Assembly: GCF_900113655.1 (NCBI RefSeq)
Contig: NZ_FOQF01000001.1
Span: 124,001-188,000 of the forward strand
Direction of reading: 5' to 3'
Length of the DNA stretch: 64,000 nt
Origin: Pseudobutyrivibrio sp. OR37
GTDB taxonomy: Bacteria; Bacillota; Clostridia; Lachnospirales; Lachnospiraceae
Made by a program: the position numbers and the translations under genes
Notes under the pieces: generated by a model
What the model was told of the DNA's origin: nothing
Database searches by the model: none
The model's input: the letters and a program-made list of their open reading frames with translations, nothing else
In this document: piece after piece, positions 1 through 8,224 of the stretch
Layout: every line of letters starts with the position of its first letter
Numbering within the stretch: the stretch's first letter is position 1

Positions 1-2
1 TT

Positions 3-980
3 GATACTATCATCGACACACTGATGGAACGATTCAAGAGACCTTGGATTTCAGATGATGTAGAGCTATATCTTAATATCAGCTTTGCAAAAATCAAATG
101 CGATTATCAGGGTTATACCTCTGACAGTATTTTAAATGTTATCGTTAATGCGCTAGAAATAGCCAGCAGCAATAACGAAAAAACCATAATTGACATTGAT
201 GACAGAGCATTCATTGAAAACCATGAAACTATCCTTATTAAAAGAGCTTTAGAAAGAGCAACTGAAGATCATAGTGTCGCAATCTTCCTACAGCCCATTG
301 TAGATGCTAAAACCCATGGACTAGTTGGTGCAGAAAGCCTTTGTAGAATTTTTAATTCATCAGGTGAACTGATACCTCCTGATAAATTTATACCTATCGC
401 AGAAAACAATGGCCGAATCTACCAATTAGGTGAGCAGGTTTTTGAAAAGACCTGTGCTTTCATTAGAGACAACGACCTTGAGTCTTTCGGATTAAAATGG
501 ATTAATGTAAATCTGTCTACTGCCCAGTTTATGAAAAAGGATTTAGCAGAATCCTTTGAAAGGCTGATAAATGAATACCATATTTCACATGAGAAAATAC
601 ATTTGGAAATCACAGAGGCTTCTATCACAGATGAATTAATAATGAAAGACCAGATAGAAAAGCTTAAGCAAAAAGGCTTTGAATTATCATTAGATGATTA
701 TGGAACAGGATATTCCAACGCAAGCCGTTTAAAACACTTCCCATTCCACAATGTTAAAATTGATATGAGTCTGATTTGGGACTATTGTAATGAACCAGAT
801 ATCATTCTTCCTACTTTAGTGGAAACCTTTAAACGCTCTGGCTACACCATAACTGCTGAAGGCATTGAAACTGAAGAAATGGCAAATGCCATGACTCAGA
901 TTGGTTGTAATTATCTACAGGGAATGCATTTTTCTCTTCCACTGCCAGTTGATGAATTCATTGCAAGATATAAAAAATAG
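3..980 (+). CDS. EAL-domain c-di-GMP phosphodiesterase, C-terminal part (gene starts before the window)
   Basis: The reading frame is open from the first bases of the window (codons from position 3), so the ATG at 24 is internal and the N-terminus is missing. Residues counted from that ATG: about 85-318 form an EAL domain that hydrolyses cyclic di-GMP. The signature is ESL rather than EAL near residue 103, but the other metal and substrate motifs are visible: NVNLS (about 161), EITEAS (195), DDYGTGYS (224), KID (244), AEGIE (278) and the terminal QG (298). Residues 1-80 resemble the end of a degenerate GGDEF domain. It is probably catalytically competent and probably cytoplasmic or membrane-tethered by the unseen N-terminus. 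A terminator-like inverted repeat follows at about 1041. Confidence 0.85.
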   Translation, partial: DTIIDTLMERFKRPWISDDVELYLNISFAKIKCDYQGYTSDSILNVIVNALEIASSNNEKTIIDIDDRAFIENHETILIKRALERATEDHSVAIFLQPIVDAKTHGLVGAESLCRIFNSSGELIPPDKFIPIAENNGRIYQLGEQVFEKTCAFIRDNDLESFGLKWINVNLSTAQFMKKDLAESFERLINEYHISHEKIHLEITEASITDELIMKDQIEKLKQKGFELSLDDYGTGYSNASRLKHFPFHNVKIDMSLIWDYCNEPDIILPTLVETFKRSGYTITAEGIETEEMANAMTQIGCNYLQGMHFSLPLPVDEFIARYKK

Positions 981-1040
981 GCTCCTAAAGTGCTAATGTA
1001 ATTAAGTTAAGACCAAAATTAAGAATAACCCTCAAAGTCG

Positions 1041-1099
1041 AAAGACCTTGTCAAGTCACTAACTTAACGTCATTGCAGGATTACCAGGGTCTTTTTTAC
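1041..1099 (+). terminator. Possible intrinsic terminator after the EAL gene
   Basis: AAAGACC (1041-1047) pairs with GGTCTTT (1088-1094), and the second arm runs into a T tract. The 40-base loop is long, so the fold is weaker than a textbook terminator. It lies between the EAL gene and a strongly initiated lipoprotein gene, which fits a transcription boundary. Confidence 0.4.
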
Positions 1100-1167
1100 T
1101 GTAATGTCCTATATAGTATGTAGAAGATAAGATTCGCGATGGTCATAATTAATTTGGAGGATTAAAG

Positions 1168-2112
1168 ATGAGAAAGAGCTTGTTGCTAATATTAGTCACG
1201 CTACTTTTGACAGCCTGTGGTACTACAAGTGCAATAGAAATAGATGACAGCTCTTCGCAAAACAAAACTGAGGCTAAAGGAACTGATAACGTCTATGAAT
1301 TTAGAGACCCGCAAACCAATAATAGACTTGGTGATCTAATCCTAAATGACGATAATACTATAGAAATTATTGTCGATAATTCAGATGTTACTTATGTTGG
1401 TTATGTTGAACCTTATGACTTTTCTCAGAATTATCATATAGTGGCGGCAAAGCCACACACAAATTGGACTCAGATTGCAGAAGGTAAAGACGACAACATT
1501 TATTTCATCGATTGTGATGCTATTATTTGTGACTATGCTGAAGATGGTAGCGAATGTTTCTTTTCTACACTTATTGAAAGCGGACCTACATCTGAAGACC
1601 CAACAACGCCTTGTCTATTTAAAGAAGGTAAAATAATCGTTGGTGGACAAGCAAACGTAAATCCTGATGAAAATAAACCGAAAGGATACTTTGCTAGATA
1701 TATCACTATTATTGATGAGAATAATAATGAGCTTTGCAAAATGGCTCAAGTTCATAATTCGGATGGATACATTATTAGTGGCGACTTAAAATTAGATGAT
1801 ATTTCTCTTTCAAAAGGTGATGCTATCTTTTATTCAAAAGACAGACACATATATGGCCCATATGAGAACACATTAACCTTTATGGTTATGGCTGATGATG
1901 AAGAAAAAGATATAGAACTTACGTTAGCTTGTGTTGACCCTGACAATGGTCTTTATAAGATTAAATCGCATAGTCTTACAACTGCTAATGACGTAGCAAA
2001 CTTTGTTAAATATAGATATATGAGTGATATGGACGAAGATGTTACTTATTATGACCAAGATGGTAACGTACTAGAATATGAAGATATTTTAGATTGGAAT
2101 AATGGATTATAG
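1168..2112 (+). CDS. Uncharacterised lipoprotein
   Basis: A 314-residue protein with a textbook lipoprotein signal: basic MRKS start, hydrophobic LLLILVTLLL and lipobox LTAC with Cys17 as the acylated residue. TTGGAGG lies about 8 bases before the ATG, so the start is secure. The mature protein is acidic, rich in Asp and Asn and predicted mostly beta. It has no motif I can assign to a family, so function is unknown. It probably sits on the outer face of the cytoplasmic membrane. The next gene begins 28 bases after its stop and also encodes an exported protein, so the two are likely co-transcribed. Confidence 0.75.
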   Translation: MRKSLLLILVTLLLTACGTTSAIEIDDSSSQNKTEAKGTDNVYEFRDPQTNNRLGDLILNDDNTIEIIVDNSDVTYVGYVEPYDFSQNYHIVAAKPHTNWTQIAEGKDDNIYFIDCDAIICDYAEDGSECFFSTLIESGPTSEDPTTPCLFKEGKIIVGGQANVNPDENKPKGYFARYITIIDENNNELCKMAQVHNSDGYIISGDLKLDDISLSKGDAIFYSKDRHIYGPYENTLTFMVMADDEEKDIELTLACVDPDNGLYKIKSHSLTTANDVANFVKYRYMSDMDEDVTYYDQDGNVLEYEDILDWNNGL

Positions 2113-2140
2113 AATTTTTCATTCAAGGAGGACAAAAAAA

Positions 2141-3064
2141 ATGAAAAAGAACGCGATTAAACGTATTTTAACAACGCTTACAAGTTTAGCACTTGTATTT
2201 GTACTCTTTTTTGGTTCTTCGATGCCAGTTGAGGCTGCAAAGAAGTCATCAAAAAGCAAGGCTGTTGTATCACCACAACAGGTAAACTGGGCAGATATTG
2301 TAAATATGAGATTTGATTTAAACAAACCTTTACAGTTGCCTCACACAGTGATGAATGATGATTCATTGAATACAGTTACCGAAACACGTAATAACAATAT
2401 GGGTTATTCTTCAGGTAATGATAGTAAGCGTTTAGAATTATATCATTTTTCAACCGAATTTAACGAATATTATTCTAATCATATGTTTGAATATACTAAA
2501 GTATGTGAGGAAGGGGAAAAGGTCTTTAAAGATGTGGATGTTGAAAGAAATGTAGAGGAGCACATTACCTGGGGAACAGATAGTGAAGGAAAACCTGCTG
2601 TTTTGTACACAGCAAGATATTTTTTAGATGCTAATAATAAACCTTTTTCTTCAAATTATATCGATTATAGAGTACGTCATGTTCATTTAAGCGGCGCCAT
2701 GGACTATGCACCTAGCTTGTTTGCCAAAGCAACGGAACATCGAGAATGTATGCTTATTGATTCAAATGGTAATATGCGATTTTTATATAAAACCGATTTT
2801 CAACCCATTGATGAACATAGTTACAAAGTAACCGATACATATATTGAATACGACGCAAATCAAAATATAGAAAAGCAGGACTTCGTAGAATATATAAGAC
2901 AAGAGAATCCTAATTGGGTTATCGATGGTAGTGTAGCTGAAGCTTTAGATAATAAATATATAGATACTTATTTGACACAACAAACAACGGAGCCTTCTGG
3001 TAATATAAATTTGGATACCTATCAAAATTTTGATTACTGGGGACTGAATTGTCTTTTTCTTTAA
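2141..3064 (+). CDS. Secreted protein of unknown function
   Basis: The start is set at the ATG at 2141 because AAGGAGG lies 9 bases upstream. The longer frame from 2102 overlaps the previous gene and has no ribosome binding site. The 307-residue product begins with a classical signal peptide (KRILTTLTSLALVFVLFF) and a likely cleavage site after VEA at about residue 34, followed by a Lys/Ser-rich stretch. The mature part is rich in aromatic and charged residues, with no recognised domain or sorting motif. A strong terminator follows at 3125. It probably forms a two-gene exported-protein unit with the lipoprotein. I do not recognise the family. Confidence 0.7.
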   Translation: MKKNAIKRILTTLTSLALVFVLFFGSSMPVEAAKKSSKSKAVVSPQQVNWADIVNMRFDLNKPLQLPHTVMNDDSLNTVTETRNNNMGYSSGNDSKRLELYHFSTEFNEYYSNHMFEYTKVCEEGEKVFKDVDVERNVEEHITWGTDSEGKPAVLYTARYFLDANNKPFSSNYIDYRVRHVHLSGAMDYAPSLFAKATEHRECMLIDSNGNMRFLYKTDFQPIDEHSYKVTDTYIEYDANQNIEKQDFVEYIRQENPNWVIDGSVAEALDNKYIDTYLTQQTTEPSGNINLDTYQNFDYWGLNCLFL

Positions 3065-3124
3065 TCCATCGTAATATATCATTTATTAAATTAATACAAT
3101 AAGATTATAACTAGTGATTTTTTG

Positions 3125-3166
3125 CCCCAGAAGATTTCAAATAAGATAATCTTCTGGGGTATTCTT
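3125..3166 (+). terminator. Intrinsic terminator of the lipoprotein/secreted protein unit
   Basis: A perfect 12-bp inverted repeat: CCCCAGAAGATT (3125-3136) and AATCTTCTGGGG (3148-3159), with an 11-base loop, followed by TATTCTT. It lies 60 bases after the stop of the secreted protein gene. Confidence 0.85.
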
Positions 3167-3288
3167 ATGTGAAAATATATTATAAACATTGGAGTTCACT
3201 TTAGGTATATCGCGGTACATGTGGTAGTTAGCATATATTCGATTAGCTGCGATAAAATTCTAGGCTCCATTCTCAACTAACATATTAA

Positions 3289-3438
3289 ATTGAATATGGT
3301 AACAACAACCAATTCGTAGTTACTTGGCAAAAAGACGTAGTTCATTATGAATCACTCGATATCGACATTTTCTATGACTACAATGGAAATATCGTAGCAT
3401 ATTGGGATTATACAAATGATTGTGCAGTACCTGATTGA
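3289..3438 (+). pseudogene. Decayed 3' end of a secreted or repeat-type protein gene
   Basis: A 49-codon open frame with no start codon reads like real protein: it includes FVVTWQKD, then IDIFYDYNGNIVAYWDY, and ends NDCAVPD at a TGA (3436-3438). The composition resembles the Asp/Asn/Tyr-rich exported proteins just upstream. The preceding in-frame codon is a stop (3286-3288), and the bases before that show no continuing frame. I read it as the surviving C-terminus of a third gene of the same kind. The remaining bases of the 3065-3537 gap hold two hairpins and nothing else I can identify. Confidence 0.5.
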
Positions 3439-3486
3439 CCTATATATGACAGATGTGAGAGTAATGACCTTTTATACTAATTAGTG

Positions 3487-3526
3487 AAGAAGACTTATGG
3501 TTTTTGTATCATAAGTCTTTCTTCTT
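3487..3526. terminator. Bidirectional terminator between the gene remnant and the phosphatase gene
   Basis: AAGACTTATG (3490-3499) and CATAAGTCTT (3510-3519) form a perfect 10-bp stem. T-rich bases follow on the plus strand and GA-rich bases precede it, giving pyrimidine-rich RNA on the minus strand. It could serve the decayed plus-strand gene and the minus-strand phosphatase ending at 3538. Confidence 0.65.
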
Positions 3527-3537
3527 ATTGCATATTT

Positions 3538-3990
3538 TTAATATCCCAGCTGCTTCAAAAGGCCCTCACAGCCTCTTAATACATCATCGTAGCATACATC
3601 AAATTTTCTTGTGTACCATGGATCATCAATATCACGAGGTCTATCAGTGAAATCTAATAATCTGTATATCTTATTATCCCTGTCCTCACCAAATTCATAA
3701 TGAAGGTCACGCATGTTTTCTGCATCCATACCTATGATATAGTCAAAATCTCTATATTCATCTTTTCTGATATGGCGTGCACCATAGCCACTACAATCGA
3801 TGCCCTTTTCATTTAATAGCTGTCTCACAGGAGGATAAACGGGATTTCCAATTTCCTCGTAGGTCATAGCGGCGCAATCTATATAAAAATCCTCTGCTAT
3901 TCCTCGCTTATCTACTATATCCTGCATAACATATTTAGCCATTGGCGAACGACAAATGGAGCCATGGCAAACAAATAGTATTTTGTACAT
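3538..3990 (-). CDS. Low-molecular-weight protein-tyrosine phosphatase
   Basis: 150 residues, the usual size for the family. The N-terminal phosphate-binding loop is intact: Cys8-x5-Arg14 in CHGSICRSP. The general-acid motif DDPW is near residue 125. Such enzymes dephosphorylate tyrosine on proteins, often opposing BY-kinases in capsule or exopolysaccharide regulation. They can also act on protein-arginine phosphate, so the substrate is open. It is cytosolic, with no signal peptide. No clear Shine-Dalgarno site precedes the ATG. Just upstream lies mobile-element debris rather than a partner gene, and a second, truncated start of the same gene type is found at 8557-8598. Confidence 0.9.
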   Translation of the reverse strand: MYKILFVCHGSICRSPMAKYVMQDIVDKRGIAEDFYIDCAAMTYEEIGNPVYPPVRQLLNEKGIDCSGYGARHIRKDEYRDFDYIIGMDAENMRDLHYEFGEDRDNKIYRLLDFTDRPRDIDDPWYTRKFDVCYDDVLRGCEGLLKQLGY

Positions 3991-4084
3991 ATCTTAAAAC
4001 CCCGTATTTCTGGGCTTTATAGCCCTTTTTGTATATTAATAACTTAGTATAATTTAGCATATTTTGGCATAGTTTTTTAGGCTT

Positions 4085-4264
4085 TAGGTATAAATGCCGA
4101 TCCTCTTTAATAAATTTTAAAAACTTACGCTCGTTCTCAGGTGTCAATGCATCTCTTCTAACTGAGTCATTGACAATAACATTACTTGTATTATACATAT
4201 TACTTGATGCTAAAGAAAGCCCATAAAACCTATATAACTGCCATTTCATCCAATCGTTCCGCAA
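4085..4264 (-). pseudogene. Fragment of a tyrosine recombinase (phage/ICE integrase)
   Basis: About 60 codons match the junction between the SAM-like and catalytic domains of Tn916-type integrases: WQLYRFYGLSL, then NVIVNDSVRRDAL and TPENERKFLKFIKED. After residue 60 the similarity stops in a lysine-rich stretch, and the frame then runs into the phosphatase gene out of phase. None of the catalytic R-H-R-Y residues is present, so no active recombinase can be made. It lies next to MobC and marks a decayed mobile element. Confidence 0.6.
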
Positions 4265-4336
4265 ATTTTTCTCTTTTCATCTTTACTCCTTTCCTTTTCT
4301 TTGCTTGATTAACCTGTATCTATCTAACCTGAATTG

Positions 4337-4669
4337 TCAAGGATGCCCCGAAGGGGCTCTTGCGAAGTCCTTGATGGTTGGCTCAGTATAAATTAAAGCT
4401 GCTATTCCAATCATCACTACATTTGCAATTGCTATTGTTTTCCCATCCTCATCAGCATTAATAATATCCACCACTCTTGATAGAGCCTTATAGATTCCAA
4501 TTAGAGGAAATCCGTAAACAATAATAGATAAAGTAAACCAAACTATCATATGGACTGCAGCTTGAAGTACAATCTTGCCATTAGATTCTGCAACATTGAT
4601 TTTGTTTCCAACAGCGTACCCAAGCTTTACTATTAGACTAAAACTATTTAATATAAGACCTCTTGCCAA
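4337..4669 (-). pseudogene. C-terminal remnant of a mobile-element membrane protein
   Basis: 110 residues with two hydrophobic helices (about 37-65 and 80-95). The only start is a TTG with no ribosome binding site. In-frame sequence upstream keeps coding character for six codons and then meets a stop, so the 5' end is lost. The last residues (FARAPSGHP) are encoded by a GCCCC-GAA-GGGGC hairpin inside a TCAAGGA/TCCTTGA inverted repeat (4337-4374). It resembles the membrane tail of DUF6040-type proteins found beside relaxase genes, but that is a weak impression. Function is unknown. Confidence 0.4.
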
Positions 4670-4711
4670 GAGTGCTATATCAATTTCTCATTGCCCCATG
4701 ACTTTTTGTCG

Positions 4712-5068
4712 TTAAATTGACAGCCTTGTTAATCGCCAGTTTTTATTCACCTCATTTCTAAAACTTGCTACATCATTTGCTATCTCCGCCAATTTTATTG
4801 CGGTTGGAAGTGCTCCTTGACCATTAGCAACATGTGCCAGTTGATTTACATTTGTTCCAATTCCTCTTAGTTGCCTATAAAAATCCTCTAGCCATTTACT
4901 ATGATCACGAAGAATATTTATCTCCTCTTGTGAGGCAACTTTTCCTTCCAAGGCAGCATGAATGATATATGATTGCATCGATAGACCTGATTGCTTCACT
5001 TTTCTCTGAAGCTTGTCGTACTCTTTGGTGTTCATGCGGATGTAGACTGCATGATTTCGCTTACGCAT
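4712..5068 (-). CDS. MobC-like relaxosome accessory protein
   Basis: 118 residues starting at the ATG at 5068, which has AAAGGAG 8 bases upstream; a longer TTG frame from 5107 lacks support. A ribbon-helix-helix-like N-terminus (YIRMNTKEYDKLQ, then a helix around SMQSYI) precedes the MobC hallmark LRGIGTNVNQLAHVANGQG at about residues 73-91. MobC proteins bind the origin of transfer and help the relaxase nick one strand in mobilisable plasmids and ICEs. No relaxase gene follows: downstream there is only a membrane-protein remnant and an integrase fragment. The protein is probably an orphan of a decayed element. Confidence 0.8.
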   Translation of the reverse strand: MRKRNHAVYIRMNTKEYDKLQRKVKQSGLSMQSYIIHAALEGKVASQEEINILRDHSKWLEDFYRQLRGIGTNVNQLAHVANGQGALPTAIKLAEIANDVASFRNEVNKNWRLTRLSI

Positions 5069-5578
5069 ATTTTTTCTCCTTTCTACATACTGCGACAGGG
5101 GTTCCAAGGGGGGCGAAGACTAAGTTCACCCCGCTATATATAAAATGGCCCACTTTTTAAATTTTGGTACACCTTGCTTAAAATTTTTTTGAAAAAATTA
5201 CATTTTCTTAATTTTCCAGCCTTCGCATTATGCTTGGACAAGCTTGTTAGTCCTGCTTTTTTCCAATAATTTCAATTAATGGAGCGTTAAGTATAAATAA
5301 TGGAAAAATCTCTGCTGAACTAAGGCAAAAAAATTCCATTAATTGGAATTAACATTACGTTAACTCCGATTAATGGAAAAAATTATGTACGCCTTTAAAA
5401 GGCGTATCAATTATGTCATTCGTTTATTTTGGTACTAGTTTTACATAGGTAAATCCTCCGGATTGGAGGATTAATTGATACTATTTGAGTGGACGTTTAA
5501 ATTGGTACTACATTCTTACTAACTTGAAATAATCTTTTAAGATACCGTGGTAGTTAATATTTTGACAAACCTTATATC
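5069..5578. other. Gene-free AT-rich region upstream of mobC with repeats; possible relic oriT
   Basis: No gene is visible. A short motif like TTAATGGA recurs in direct and inverted form near 5274, 5299, 5334 and 5371. One copy forms AATTCCA-TTAAT-TGGAATT. A perfect hairpin AATCCTCC-GGATT-GGAGGATT lies at 5452-5472. Regions just upstream of mobC often hold the origin of transfer, so this is where an oriT or accessory binding sites would be expected. No nic-site consensus can be pointed to. Confidence 0.35.
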
Positions 5579-5624
5579 AAAAGCAACCCTTTTCACATTA
5601 TGATATGTGTTAAGGGTTGCTTTT
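5579..5624 (-). terminator. Strong intrinsic terminator of the 372-aa protein gene
   Basis: AAAAGCAACCCTT (5579-5591) and AAGGGTTGCTTTT (5612-5624) form a 13-bp perfect stem, extended inward by CACAT/ATGTG. It begins one base beyond the stop codon of the minus-strand gene ending at 5626. Confidence 0.9.
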
Positions 5625-5625
5625 C

Positions 5626-6744
5626 TTATGAATTCATAAAGTTTATAGCTATCTGCTTAAGCACATCAAGCATGCCATTATATTTCAAATAGCTTGGATA
5701 ATTACCAAAATCATATTGCACTTGCATAATATCCTCCCCCAATTTAAGTGCATCAAACTTATCTGAGGAATATTCGGACATAATTGCTAAGTCTCTAATA
5801 CATGTATCTTTGGGTAGCTGATTTGTGTCTGATAAATATTCATCTAATGCAAGTAGTTCTTCCGATGAAGCATTTCTAGGATTAACTCTTTTGGGATCAA
5901 TTATGCGTGAATTGGTAATTTCACCATCCTTTGAAGTATCTACACGATATAAATACTCTCCGTCATCGCCTACACTCTTGTATACCTGCATTTCAATATC
6001 AGTAATAGCCCAATGAATATATCCCGTACCTTTTTCAAAATGAATTTCCCGCTGTTGACCTTCTTTCGACGGATTCAATTCATCTCTCTTGACAGCACAG
6101 TTTTCTGTCATTTTTAGATATATTTCTATAAGGTCAGCTTTCTGTTGTTCTAATGCTTGCCCTGCCTTCTTTTGATACTCATAATCTGCCCACATCCTTT
6201 TTACTTCCTCTTCAGTTGAAAAGCTTCCATGCCCATAAAGAGTACTAGGTGCAAGCTCACCGTTATTATCTTCTAGAACGTGGGCAAAGCAACTCATTCC
6301 TTCTTGAGCAGCATGCTGTTGATATCCTACTTGTTGCCTTTCTAAATTCTCAATATAAGAATAAACTATCTCTTTGTAGACAGTATCTTTCTGCATATTC
6401 TCAATTACTTTTTTATCTATAATAATGCTACACTGACCTAAACTTCCAAAATTATTCCCTACCTGGTTAAAGCTATTGTTATAGCCTAAGTTAGGCGGAT
6501 TATTTGTATTTTTTAAGCTGATTTCCATATCCTCTAGGCGAAAACTTATATTAGGATATTTTTTACATAAATCATGATAGTAGTTAAGAATTGAGTCAGA
6601 ATCATCGCTACTTTTATTCAAAGATATAGAAGTTCCTGTGGATATTTTTATCTGAGGATCTACTTTATTTGCTTTGCCATATGTTTGTTTGTAAGCAACG
6701 CTTATACTTGATATATAGCTTGATGTAGAACTACCTATTTCCAT
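5626..6744 (-). CDS. Uncharacterised 372-residue protein (DUF6033-like)
   Basis: A soluble, charged protein with no signal peptide and no membrane segment. The N-terminus (MEIGSSTSSYISSIS) is low-complexity and Ser-rich. The centre carries a helical stretch around EYQKKAGQALEQQKADLIEIYLKMTENC. Overall it recalls Lachnospiraceae proteins catalogued as DUF6033, but I cannot verify that without a search. The ATG at 6744 is preceded by GAAAGGAG, so the start is good. It is monocistronic with its own strong terminator. Its position between mobile-element debris and a toxin gene suggests accessory cargo. Function is unknown. Confidence 0.65.
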   Translation of the reverse strand: MEIGSSTSSYISSISVAYKQTYGKANKVDPQIKISTGTSISLNKSSDDSDSILNYYHDLCKKYPNISFRLEDMEISLKNTNNPPNLGYNNSFNQVGNNFGSLGQCSIIIDKKVIENMQKDTVYKEIVYSYIENLERQQVGYQQHAAQEGMSCFAHVLEDNNGELAPSTLYGHGSFSTEEEVKRMWADYEYQKKAGQALEQQKADLIEIYLKMTENCAVKRDELNPSKEGQQREIHFEKGTGYIHWAITDIEMQVYKSVGDDGEYLYRVDTSKDGEITNSRIIDPKRVNPRNASSEELLALDEYLSDTNQLPKDTCIRDLAIMSEYSSDKFDALKLGEDIMQVQYDFGNYPSYLKYNGMLDVLKQIAINFMNS

Positions 6745-7290
6745 ATAACTCCTTTCTGCAGCTCATCTGTCAGTCAAAGCTGCTCCGCTCTCCAGAAAGG
6801 CCCGAGCGGTAAATTTAATATCTAAAAAAAGCACTTATCCCAACTTCACTCCGTTGATATAAGCGCTTCCTTAGCCTTAAAAAATACCTACAATTATCCT
6901 ATCGACAGATTCAATTTATTTATAATCAGCAACGTTACTAATGTTTTTCTTAATTTATTAGACATTTTACACTAAAAAGTATTTAAATATAGCTTACTTA
7001 GACTTTTAAAGGAGAGCATCACTGCCCTCCTTGTTTCATTATTCACTATTCAATTATCTCAGCTATATACTGTAGCAAGAATCAAATGTCATGTGCCAAT
7101 AAATTATTGCTTTTTCCTACACCGCACCATTATAATCCTACCCCAAAATCATGACATTTTTTTGACGCTCCCACCGCCCTCAGCCACCTACCCCCTGTCT
7201 CCCATCTCACACAATGGCACCACTTCGTCACCGAAAATTTAGCACTTGGCACAGAATCTTTCACTACTCCGATAAATTTGCTTTTATATG
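6745..7290. other. Gene-free region with two imperfect hairpins
   Basis: I see no gene. An imperfect inverted repeat AAGCACTTAT/ATAAGCGCTT lies at about 6829-6867. Another, AAGGAGAGCA-TCAC-TGCCCTCCTT, lies near 7010-7034 and is followed by a T-rich stretch, which could be an old terminator. The bases from 7140 to 7260 are C-rich and unlike the flanks, without recognisable coding. Confidence 0.3.
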
Positions 7291-7293
7291 AAA

Positions 7294-7319
7294 ACAAGGC
7301 GGCATCATTGCCGCCTTGT
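7294..7319 (-). terminator. Intrinsic terminator of the toxin/antitoxin-like unit
   Basis: ACAAGGCGGCA (7294-7304) and TGCCGCCTTGT (7309-7319) form an 11-bp perfect stem with a 4-base loop. On the minus strand a TTTT run follows. It lies 40 bases after the stop of the short antitoxin-like gene. Confidence 0.85.
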
Positions 7320-7358
7320 ACTTGACCTATACATACAAATTATTGTCTTTGAAACTAC

Positions 7359-7532
7359 TTAGAAATAAATTTTTCTATCGTTATCTGCTATTTCAAGATT
7401 GCTAACTGCCTGCTCGAGCGAAAGTTCCACCTCCTTACCCATAGATGCAACTCTTTTATCACTTTCTGCTATTTCCTCAGGTGTAAATAATTCACTTCGT
7501 ACCGTTTCCCAGTTTGTAAATTTTTCACTCAC
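7359..7532 (-). CDS. Short HigA-like antitoxin N-terminal fragment
   Basis: A 57-residue frame starting at GTG (7532), with AGGAG about 13 bases upstream. The first half (FTNWETVRSELFTPEEIAESDKRVA) matches the linker region that precedes the helix-turn-helix in XRE/HigA-type antitoxins. The DNA-binding helix-turn-helix expected after it is absent: the protein ends with LSLEQAVSNLEIADNDRKIYF. It lies 33 bases downstream of a toxin-like gene on the same strand and ahead of a shared terminator. It may be a truncated antitoxin that keeps only the toxin-binding half, or plain decay. Confidence 0.5.
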   Translation of the reverse strand: MSEKFTNWETVRSELFTPEEIAESDKRVASMGKEVELSLEQAVSNLEIADNDRKIYF

Positions 7533-7565
7533 TGCATATTACTCCTATGAATAATCTGATCAAAA

Positions 7566-8165
7566 TCAATCTTTATAGTTTTGATGCCTAAAAAGCTCTT
7601 CTTTGTTACCATCTTCAATTTTTTCTTTTAACATCAAATATCTCTTCCCACCCCAATATGAAGTTTTTGACTTTGGGAAGCAAGAAACTATTCCGTAATA
7701 GTCCTCATTTTTTCTACGTCGAATAAAAATATAATACTCTTCATCAGAATCATTTCTTTTGCACGAAATAAGATAATCCGCCTTAATAAAGGTCCTATTA
7801 TCATGCTGCAACTTAAAAATTGATATCGAAAAAATATTTGAATCCAAATAATCTTCTATTGACGAAGCTAACTCAATTCTATGTTTAATATTATAGCTCA
7901 ATTCATCGTTATCATAATAATCGCTCTTTTCAAGATATTCATCTGTAATCAACCCACTATTGATACTAGAAATAAGCTTTTTCTTATTTTTTGGAATTGC
8001 AATGTCAGTCAAATGTTGCAAACCCAATATGTGAAATAAATCCTCATCATAAAAATTTAAATCAATCTGTTCGAGCGGTTTATTTTTCCCTCCAGACAAA
8101 ACAATTCTATATTCTATTTTCTTTAAATGTTCAAAGGAACTAGCAACATCACTTAATAAACTCAT
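7566..8165 (-). CDS. PBECR4-like (BECR-fold RNase) toxin candidate
   Basis: 199 residues from the ATG at 8165 (MSLLSDVASSF). A longer TTG-started frame begins inside a terminator-like hairpin and is unlikely. The sequence resembles PBECR4 domain proteins, a barnase/EndoU/colicin/RelE-fold nuclease group: a YRIVLSGGKNKPLEQIDLNF strand pair, then FHILGLQHLTDI, a helical middle, and a C-terminal sheet with KADYLISC and YYIFIRRRK. These are predicted RNases used as toxins. It is followed 33 bases later by an antitoxin-like fragment. A perfect hairpin with a T run stands directly upstream. Assignment rests on by-eye resemblance. Confidence 0.55.
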   Translation of the reverse strand: MSLLSDVASSFEHLKKIEYRIVLSGGKNKPLEQIDLNFYDEDLFHILGLQHLTDIAIPKNKKKLISSINSGLITDEYLEKSDYYDNDELSYNIKHRIELASSIEDYLDSNIFSISIFKLQHDNRTFIKADYLISCKRNDSDEEYYIFIRRRKNEDYYGIVSCFPKSKTSYWGGKRYLMLKEKIEDGNKEELFRHQNYKD

Positions 8166-8176
8166 TATATACCCTA

Positions 8177-8206
8177 AAAATGCCTTGCATTGCTGCAAGG
8201 CATTTT
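8177..8206 (-). promoter_or_regulatory. Terminator-like hairpin in the leader of the toxin gene
   Basis: AAAATGCCTTGCA (8177-8189) and TGCAAGGCATTTT (8194-8206) form a 13-bp perfect stem with a 4-base loop. On the minus strand a run of T follows immediately, and the toxin ATG is 12 bases further on. It is either an attenuator limiting toxin expression or the terminator of a transcript from upstream. Confidence 0.6.
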
Positions 8207-8224
8207 CTAATCAAAATATGTAAC

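Noticed and set aside
3935-4084. C-terminal half of the 109-codon frame at 3935-4264 as a continuation of the integrase
   Set aside because: After about residue 60 the translation is low-complexity and then overlaps the phosphatase gene out of phase; no catalytic residues appear.
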